From: Planctomycetota bacterium
GTDB lineage: Bacteria; Planctomycetota; Phycisphaerae; Phycisphaerales; UBA1924
DNA: 64,000 nt
Direction of reading: 5' to 3'
Assembly: GCA_018242605.1 (NCBI GenBank)
Contig: JAFEBP010000009.1
Coordinates: 124,001-188,000, forward strand
The position numbers and the translations under genes are program-made. Below, in pieces: positions 27,420-34,800 of the stretch (positions are counted from its first letter, which is position 1; every line of letters begins with the position of its first letter). The notes below the pieces were generated by a model, which did no database searches, was not told the origin of the DNA, and was given only the letters and a program-made list of their open reading frames with translations.

Positions 27420-28159
27420 CAGTTTGCTCCTGTCCCGCCGCCGCCGGGCAGGAGGCGGCCTCGTTGATTCTGCATCGTCTCGTTCGCCACGGCGTAGTCC
27501 TCCGGGCGTCCGATGTCGAGCCAGAGCCCGTCGAACGGGCGAACCTTCACGGTCCGACGCGCCGCGAGCATGTCGAGCATCAGGTGGTCGAATCCGTAGT
27601 ACTTTCCCTCGGGGATCAGGCCAAGGATCGATGGATTGAACACGTAGATACCCATACTCGCGTGGTACGTCGTCGTGGGCTTCTCCCTGAACCCCGTCAG
27701 TTGCTGCGTAACGTCGTATTCGAGCACGCCCAGCGAAACCTGGATCGTCCGGGGCACGACGGACACCGTTGCTTCGTGACCGTGTGACTGGTGGTAGTCG
27801 TACAAAGTGGAATAATCGATATCCGTGAGCAGATCGCCGTTCATCACGATGAACGGCTTGGTGAGCCCCGACACGAGCTTGAGCGGCCCCATCGTTCCCA
27901 GCGGCTGGTCTTCGGTCACGTACCGGATGTTCAAGCCCCACTTGGATCCGTCGCCAAAGAAGGCACGGAGCAGTTCCGCGAGATGCCCGACCGAGATCAC
28001 GACATTTCTAAAGCCGTAATGCCGCAACTGGCATAGCACGATCTCGAGGATCGGCAGGTCGCCCACCGGCATCATCGGCTTGGGAAAGACCGTGGTGTAC
28101 GGCGCCAGCCGGGTGCCCTTACCGCCCGCCAGAATCACAACCGTGGCATCGCGTATCAC
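27419..28159 (-). CDS. Sugar-1-phosphate nucleotidyltransferase
   Basis: 246 residues from a GTG at 28159 that overlaps the upstream SDR stop as GTGA. The catalytic loop VVILAGGKGTRLAPYT (7-22) and FPKPMMPVGDLPI (24-36) are intact, IVMNGDLLTDID carries the metal-binding Asp, and GFREKPTTTYHASMGIYVF follows. The enzyme joins a sugar-1-phosphate to a nucleotide. Short single-domain proteins of this shape include glucose-1-phosphate cytidylyl- and mannose-1-phosphate guanylyltransferases. It sits between the dehydratase and aminotransferase genes, so it probably makes their activated substrate. Confidence 0.93.
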   Translation of the reverse strand: MIRDATVVILAGGKGTRLAPYTTVFPKPMMPVGDLPILEIVLCQLRHYGFRNVVISVGHLAELLRAFFGDGSKWGLNIRYVTEDQPLGTMGPLKLVSGLTKPFIVMNGDLLTDIDYSTLYDYHQSHGHEATVSVVPRTIQVSLGVLEYDVTQQLTGFREKPTTTYHASMGIYVFNPSILGLIPEGKYYGFDHLMLDMLAARRTVKVRPFDGLWLDIGRPEDYAVANETMQNQRGRLLPGGGGTGAN

Positions 28160-29151
28160 ACCGTGTACTCCTCTGGGCGGAACCGCTGCGGGTTCGCGCG
28201 GATGAACTCGATCACTTTCATCAATCCGTCCCGCAGGCTCACGCGGGGCGTCCAACCGCACCTGGCCGCGGCGGCCGAAGCGTTGCAGATGAGGTTCATC
28301 ACCTCGCTGTTCTGCGGACGCTTGCGCTGATCGTCGGTCAGGATTTCGATCCGCCGCCCCACGAGCTGCATCGCCAGTTCCGCGAGTTCGCCGATCGTCA
28401 CCGCCTTGCCGGTCCCGACGTTGGTGACGCAGCCGACGCACGCATCGCTCGCCGCCACCGCCAGGAATCCCTCGACCGTGTCCTCAACGAACAGGAAGTC
28501 CCTCGCGGGATCGAGCGATCCCAGCCTCATGCTCTTTGCTCCGCTCAAGAGCTGGGAGAGGATGGTCGGGATCACCGCTCTGGCGGACTGGCGAGGCCCG
28601 AATGTATTGAACGGCCTGATCGTCGCGGCGGGCAGAGAGAACGAGCGGCAGTAGCTCTCGACCAGCTTGTCGGCCGCGATCTTGCTCGCCGCGTAAGGCG
28701 ATTGGGCCTGGAGCGGATGGTCCTCATCGATCGAAGGGCGCAGGGCCGTGCCGTAGGACTCGCTGGTTGACGTATGGACCAGCCGCGCCACGCCCGCACG
28801 CTTCACGGCCTCGCACACGTTGAGCGTCCCCTGAACGTTTGTGGCGATGTACGACGCGGGCGCCCTGTAGCTGTACGGAATGGGTATCAGGGCGGCGAGA
28901 TGAAAGACGATATCCTGCCCCTTGACGGCGTCCTGCATGTAGAACGGGTCGCAGATATCCCCGCTCAGAACCGTCAGGCGCTCGAGCAGGTCGGGCGCGA
29001 TCAGCTCCAGGTTTCCGCGGTCCGGACGGGAGTCGTAGTGAAGAAGCGCGGTGACGTTCGCACCCAGGGCAAGCAATCGCTCCGTCAGGTGCGATCCGAT
29101 GAACCCGCCGGCGCCGGTGATGAGAACTCGCTGATTATTCCAGTTGATCAT
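28156..29151 (-). CDS. SDR sugar-nucleotide dehydratase/epimerase, LegB-like
   Basis: 331 residues from the ATG at 29151 (MINWNNQRVLITGAGG). NAD site LITGAGGFIGSHLTERL; active-site region STSESYGTA and YAASKIAADKLV; then RPFNTFGPRQSARAVIPTI. The N-terminus (ALGANVTALLHYDSRPDRGN) is similar to the NAD-dependent 4,6-dehydratases called LegB, which act on UDP-GlcNAc in legionaminic-acid pathways, and to GDP-mannose 4,6-dehydratases. The next two genes encode a nucleotidyltransferase and a DegT aminotransferase, so a 4,6-dehydratase step is likely. No NeuB/LegI synthase or LegG hydrolase is present, which argues against a complete nonulosonate pathway here. Confidence 0.88.
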   Translation of the reverse strand: MINWNNQRVLITGAGGFIGSHLTERLLALGANVTALLHYDSRPDRGNLELIAPDLLERLTVLSGDICDPFYMQDAVKGQDIVFHLAALIPIPYSYRAPASYIATNVQGTLNVCEAVKRAGVARLVHTSTSESYGTALRPSIDEDHPLQAQSPYAASKIAADKLVESYCRSFSLPAATIRPFNTFGPRQSARAVIPTILSQLLSGAKSMRLGSLDPARDFLFVEDTVEGFLAVAASDACVGCVTNVGTGKAVTIGELAELAMQLVGRRIEILTDDQRKRPQNSEVMNLICNASAAAARCGWTPRVSLRDGLMKVIEFIRANPQRFRPEEYTV

Positions 29152-29168
29152 AAGTTGGTTCTGTGAAA

Positions 29169-30221
29169 CTACCGTGACAGGACCGACGCACGACCACGCC
29201 GCTTGAGCCCACGAGCACACGCGTGAGCCAGCGCGTGAAAGCCGACGACGACCGCCGCGAACGAGGGACCGTGGTGCCCCCCTCGTGCGTCCGTCACGCT
29301 CTCGGCACTGGCGTGATTCCGATGAAGGAGCAGGGCGTCGACATCGCTTCTGTTCAGCCCCGGCCGAGTAGTGCAGGCGTACTCGTAGCCCGCCGCCTTC
29401 GCCGCGTTCCTGACGCGGGAATCGACGCTGCCGTTGGGGTAGCACAGTCCGACAACCGGTGCGCCCAGGCATTCTTCCAACCGGGCCTTGGAATCGGCAC
29501 ACTCGGCCCGCAACCGCGCGTCGTCGAGCTGCGGCAGCATCGGATGGGTGAGGGTATGGGATCCGATCTCGTGCCCTCGCCTGTGCAGAGTTCGGAGCAT
29601 CTCGGCGTCCATCGGGCGATCGAGTTCACCGGGCTGGAACGGGCCCAGTTCACGCTCAAGCCGATCGATCACCCCGGCGCGCACGCCGCCCTCCAGCCGC
29701 TTCAAGCGCCCAACCATTTCATCGAGAGTTCCAATCTCGCCGGCGTGGACGACCTTGCCCAGCACATCCGACAGAACCCGGGCGAACGCATCAGGGTTCT
29801 TACGCCACGCCGCGGCGGCAACATCGAACCAGAACATCCGTCCCTCAAGCACAAAGTCGGTGGTCACGAAGAAAGTCCCGCGCAGGCCGTGCCGCTCAAG
29901 GGTGGCGGCGGCCACATCGAAGTTGTCGCGATAGCCATCGTCGAAACTGATGCTGACGATCGGTTTGGACGGCAGCGCCCCCCCCCGGTTCAGGCACGAC
30001 CACGCCTCCCGCACCGGCATCACGGTAAAGTGCCGAACCAGCCATCGCACCTGATCCTCGAACACCCGCGGCGTCAGCGCCAGACCCTGGAAGTACCGCC
30101 CCACGTCAGCCTCCGGCAGCACCCGGTGGTACATCAGCACGGTCGCACCGCCCGCGGCGCGATGCCGGAGCCACCTCAGGACGCCGAGTCGGGCGGCCAC
30201 CGCATCGACGCATTCGCGCAC
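29169..30221 (-). CDS. NodB-type polysaccharide deacetylase
   Basis: 350 residues from a GTG at 30221, preceded by AAGGGAAGA and lying 14 nt after the upstream stop; the frame is open further back but would run into the upstream gene. The NodB domain shows ATVLMYHRV, motif 1 VSISFDDGYRDN with the two Asp residues, and motif 2 GSHTLTHPML with the metal-binding His pair. VVGLCYPNGSVD is a later conserved strand. These enzymes remove N-acetyl groups from glycans. No signal peptide is visible, although deacetylases of exosortase EPS loci often act on lipid-linked or nascent polymer. It would make the EPS partly cationic. Confidence 0.92.
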   Translation of the reverse strand: MRECVDAVAARLGVLRWLRHRAAGGATVLMYHRVLPEADVGRYFQGLALTPRVFEDQVRWLVRHFTVMPVREAWSCLNRGGALPSKPIVSISFDDGYRDNFDVAAATLERHGLRGTFFVTTDFVLEGRMFWFDVAAAAWRKNPDAFARVLSDVLGKVVHAGEIGTLDEMVGRLKRLEGGVRAGVIDRLERELGPFQPGELDRPMDAEMLRTLHRRGHEIGSHTLTHPMLPQLDDARLRAECADSKARLEECLGAPVVGLCYPNGSVDSRVRNAAKAAGYEYACTTRPGLNRSDVDALLLHRNHASAESVTDARGGHHGPSFAAVVVGFHALAHACARGLKRRGRASVLSR

Positions 30222-30235
30222 TCTTCCCTTGGAGC

Positions 30236-31405
30236 TCAACGGGCCGCTCCGATGTCGGCCCCGTCGGCAGCCGCGGCGCAGGCAACCCCCCCGGCATTGG
30301 GAGGTGGTGCCCACGCGACCGAACCGTCTTCATTGAAAATAGTCTGCGATGATCCGAATCGTGAGAGGAATCGCTCGAACGCGTCCACATACCGGATCGC
30401 TTCCGCACGCGGCGCGCCGAAGATCGCCCGTTCCATGCTCATCAGCTCGCCGCGAAGCACATTCGCGCACGTGACATGGACTCCCGTGAAATCGGCGGGA
30501 AGCCTGTCGACCGACAGGACCGGCGATTCCGCATGGTCCATCGCGCCGATCACCTGCGTCAGTCGGTCGCTCATGCCCGACAGAGATTCCAGGTACCAGA
30601 GATAGTGCAGCCGCCACGCCACCTTGAGGGGCGCTCTCTTGAGAAACCTCAGGTACGTGCTGCACAGGTTTTTGACGTGGCAGAAGTTGCTCGGATCAAG
30701 CCCCTCCGTCAGGCCGCGCAGCGGCGTGCTGAACTGCAGCCACGCGAACGGGTCGAGATTGAACTGCCGGCCGCGGTGGGTGGTGACGCGGTGGAAGCAG
30801 CGGATGGGCCGGTGATGAGCGCGGAGCCACTCCACGTCGATTCCGAGCGTCCACGTACCGATCTGGTTGTCCTTGTCCTCCAGGCCGTCGAAGTGCGTCA
30901 GCTCGTGCCCCGAGAATCGCCATCCGTTCCGTTGCATCGTGTCGGCGATCAAGGTGAAATGGTCGGCCCGGAGCGGGTAGAGATCAAAGTCGTGCAACAC
31001 CGCGTACTTGGTGGTGCAGCGGCCCAGCGCAAGCACCGTGTTCATCGAGTTGTAGAACGTTGAGACGTGGACCTTTTCCACCACCCAGCCCGACACAGCC
31101 GGATACCAGTGGAATCGCAGGGGAAGATCCGGGAACGCACGCACGGCCTGCTCGCGGATCTTCTCCATCTCGGGACGGTGCCTGCGGTCGAACACGACGT
31201 GAATGTCGCGGACCCGCGAGAGATCTGTTTTCGCAACGAACCGCAGGTTCACCGCCAACAGGTGACGCAAATCCCACGGCACACCGAGGATGATCGAAAG
31301 CCCGTCCTGAGGGCTGGTCATGGGCTCCCAGCGCAGAAGCGCGCCGAGCGCGGTCTTGATCGCTTCGCGCCCGAAGATCTGTCGAATCGCCCGTCCCTGT
31401 ATCAT
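30236..31405 (-). CDS. Unknown protein with GT-A-like features
   Basis: 389 residues from the ATG at 31405 (MIQGRAIRQIFGRE); the longer frame to 31462 adds a basic, unlikely N-terminus. I do not recognise the family. Visible features are a strand DIHVVFDRRHRPEM, then YAVLHDFDLYPLR near residue 140, where HDFD could be a DxD metal motif of a GT-A glycosyltransferase, and conserved-looking His/Trp-rich stretches (FSGHELTHFDGL, VEWLRAHHRPI). There is no signal peptide or membrane segment. In this operon a glycosyltransferase is the simplest guess, but I cannot support it further. The deacetylase gene follows by 14 nt. Confidence 0.8.
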   Translation of the reverse strand: MIQGRAIRQIFGREAIKTALGALLRWEPMTSPQDGLSIILGVPWDLRHLLAVNLRFVAKTDLSRVRDIHVVFDRRHRPEMEKIREQAVRAFPDLPLRFHWYPAVSGWVVEKVHVSTFYNSMNTVLALGRCTTKYAVLHDFDLYPLRADHFTLIADTMQRNGWRFSGHELTHFDGLEDKDNQIGTWTLGIDVEWLRAHHRPIRCFHRVTTHRGRQFNLDPFAWLQFSTPLRGLTEGLDPSNFCHVKNLCSTYLRFLKRAPLKVAWRLHYLWYLESLSGMSDRLTQVIGAMDHAESPVLSVDRLPADFTGVHVTCANVLRGELMSMERAIFGAPRAEAIRYVDAFERFLSRFGSSQTIFNEDGSVAWAPPPNAGGVACAAAADGADIGAAR

Positions 31406-31876
31406 CAATTCACTTTCGCCGACACGTTGCCGCGCATGCCTGCGTCGGTTCGAAGAGTTCAACTACACCGCTCGGCTGCATGAGAGGGAGCACGAACCTC
31501 GATCCGGGCGAGCGGCCCGACGTGGTTTCCGCGGGACATACGCGCCCACGCTCGACTCCATCCCCTGCTCCGATCAGCAGGCTACAGATTCACATCACGA
31601 ACAGGACACCGGACCTTCGCATCCCACCAAGATCCACGAAGAAGCACGCCTTATGCGGCGGCGTGCCAATCGATCACGCATCGAGACCCTGCTCCGGGGC
31701 ATCGAAAGACGCTCACGGATCAACGCGAACGATAGTTCATCGTCACCGCGGAAATGCCCCGCATCCACGGCGCACCAACAAGGCGTCGCGTCGATGCATG
31801 ATGGCCGCACCGTCGACCACACGCATGGACCCACATCCAATGACCACTGCAACCAAGTGGCGCGGGCGACTCAACA
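31406..31876. other. 471-nt intergenic region after the GH56 gene
   Basis: Lies between the stop of the large GH56 protein gene and the next gene of the operon. Open frames on both strands give low-complexity products. I see no strong stem with a T-tract, so read-through from the upstream gene is possible. It is long for this operon and could hold an internal promoter or a processing site, but no hexamer pair stands out. Confidence 0.45.
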
Positions 31877-34800
31877 TCAGGGAACCACCACAAATCCCTC
31901 GCGGATATGGGCGATCGCCGCCGCGGCGGTGTATTCCGCACGCCACAAGGAGCGCCGCTGCTGGCGAGCGCTGGCCAGAAACGCCGCCGTATCCGCGGCT
32001 CCACCAAGGGTCTGGTTGTAGCTCGCGATGGTCCGCTCGGCATCGACGTACGTCAGCCGCGAGACTCTGGACCCGGTGTCACCGGTCGCGGAGCTCCACT
32101 GACTCAGGCTCATGGCCGTGTTGTTGTACCTGAGCTGTTGATCGTCCGGGCGGTTGGTCCAGTAGGTGTTGTTGTTGAACGCGATCGCCGCCGAGGTCGA
32201 GGCGAAGTCGACCCGAACACAGTTGGACGTAGTGTTGGCCGCCCTGGGCATCTGCACCTGATTCGAGTCGAACACGATGCCGCTCACGGTGCAGAACGCC
32301 GACGGCGATGGCGGCGGTGTGGCGGCCGGCCGGAAGACGCACGCGCCCTTCCAGTCATAGAAGACATTGCCGCGGATCTGCATGTTGTTGGCGCCGACGC
32401 CGCCGCCGTAGGTATCAGCCCCGATGTAGAGTGGCATCGCGTTGGTGTCGCCCGGCGCCGAGTTGTGGGCCACAATGTTGTCACGGATCACCGCGCCGGC
32501 CGTTCCGATGTTGTAGGCCAGGATGCCCCAGCCTCGCGGCGTCGTGGCGTTGATATCCAGTCCCGAAAGAACCACGTTCCCGCTCACGGTGCCGGTGACG
32601 CCGTTGGTGTGCGTCGCCGCGTTGGGATCCCCGCCGCCCAGCTGCGTCGCGATCGGATTCAGCAGGAACAGGTTCCCCTCGATCGTGCCGCCCGCACGGA
32701 GCTGAAGTCCGTGCGAAGAGGCCTGGGCGATGATGTTCCTGCGGACGATCGTGTTCCCGGAGTTTTCCGTTCCCAGGTACAGGTTGTGGTTGTAGATCGT
32801 GGCGTCCGAACGATCCGAGTTCTTCCATCCGTTGTGATCGAAGACACACTCCTCGATCAACAGCCCGTCCACCGAGTTGATGTACGCTCCCTGGGAGTGC
32901 GCGCCGCCCGGCGGGTACGCATCCACGATGATCGAGCGCCGGATCTTCACGTTCGAAACCACGTTCGTGCCGCCGTTGCGCCCCTGGATGTTGATGTTGT
33001 CCTTGAACTTCTCGATATAGCAGTCCTCGATCAGCAGGTTCTGATAGGCCTCCGAACCGACCAGCAGAACGATGCCCGAGGCGCCCCCACCGCTCGCCGC
33101 GGTGAACTGCAGACCGACGATCGCCAGGTTGCTGCCGCTGCTCATGATCGCCATGCCCGGCCAGGTGCCGGTAGGAGTAACGATCGGCCGAGGGCCCGTG
33201 CCGTAACTGCTCCACAACGCCGGTTCGGTCGGCGAACGGCCGCCGCGCCAGACCTCGATGTCGGCCTCGACGAACGTGTCACCGCACTTGAGCAGCACCC
33301 AATCCGGGTAGCCCTGGCGGACTTTGGCCCGGGCGGCCGCCAAAGTGCGGATCGGGCTTGCTTCGCTCAGCCCGCTGTTCGCGTCGTTGCCGGTCGAACT
33401 GCTCACGTACACAGTCCGCGTATCCGTGCTGGGAGTGAACCGCGTCCAGCCGTCGGTGACGGAGACGACAACCCAGTCGGAATAGGCCGACAAGCGCCCG
33501 GCGTTCGTTGAAGCGATGCGGTACTCGTGAGTACCCAGGCCGGGCGCATCGACGAATCGCGTGGCGTTCGCGGGAGCGTCCATTTCGACCTTCTGGCCCC
33601 AGGCCCCCGTCGAGTCACGCGTCTGGCGCTGGATCAAGAACCCGGTTTCATCCGACGAGTTGTCACGCCACGAGAGGCCGACCTCGAGCTCGTTGCCCGC
33701 GTCCGACGCGGAGAGTGCTGTGGGAGTATCCGGCGCACCGGGCTGCACGATGACCTCTTTCCACGCGGCGAACGCCGACGTCGCGCTGCCTCGCGACGCC
33801 GCCACTCGGAAGCGATGTGTGCCGATGCCGGCGGCGTCGACCAACTGCATCGCGCTCGCCTCGACCAGCCACGCCACAGTCGTTCCCCACGAACCATCCG
33901 TCGTGACGGATTGCCGCTCGACCTGGAAACCGCTCACGTCGGAGGTCGCATCAGTCCACGTCATCCTTACATCGCGCCCGTTCCCCGCATCCACCACGGA
34001 GAGGATGACCGGAATCGCGGGCGGGGGCAGCGGAGCTACCACCACCGGGACCCATCCGCTGTACGTCGAATACCGGCTGTCGCGCCGCGCGGCGATCCGG
34101 TACCTGTGTGTGCCCGAGCCCGGACGGTCAACCAGGCCCGTCGCGTTGACGTCCGCCGCGATCATGGTCGTGCTGTCGATCCAGTTTCGATTGTCAGCCT
34201 GCGTTTGTCGCTCAATCACGAATCCCGTTTCATCCGGGGACTCGTCCACCCAGCGGAGGTTGACGCTGTTGCCATCGCCCGCGTCGCTCGCTCCGAACGC
34301 CGAGGGAGAGGAGGGAGGCGGCGATACCACGGTCGAGGGTTGCCACACCGTGAACTCGGACATGAACTCGTTGCGGACCGCGGCGACCCGGTACCGATGG
34401 GAACCCACTCCCGGACGGTCCGTGATGCGCGTCGCGCCCGCCGCGGCCACGATGATCGACGATTCGCTCCATGCCCCGCCGCTGTCCTGCGTTTGCCGTT
34501 CGATGCGGAACCCGGTCTCGTTGCTGGATTGATCGATCCATGCTACCTGCACGTCCAATCCGTTCCCAAGATCCGTGGCGACCAGATCGCCGGGCGCGGA
34601 AGGGGCCGGATTCAGGACCTCCACCGTGCTCCAGGAAGTCACATCGGAGGTCGCGCGATCAGACACCGCCGCGATCCGATACCGGTGCACCCCCATGCCC
34701 GGCGAATCGCTCAGGCGTGTGGAGTCCGCCGGCGAGGTGATGGCCGTCGAGGATCCCCATGAGCCGTCGCCGCCGAGGGTCTGCCGCTCGATGCGGAAGC

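Noticed and set aside
28156..29151. A complete legionaminic-acid pathway suggested by the LegB-like enzyme
   Set aside because: No NeuB/LegI synthase, LegG hydrolase or CMP-sugar synthetase was found in the window.
31907..33511. Plus-strand open frame of 534 codons
   Set aside because: Opposite the beta-helix domain of the GH56 protein, which is intact; product is Arg/Val/Asp-rich without domains.
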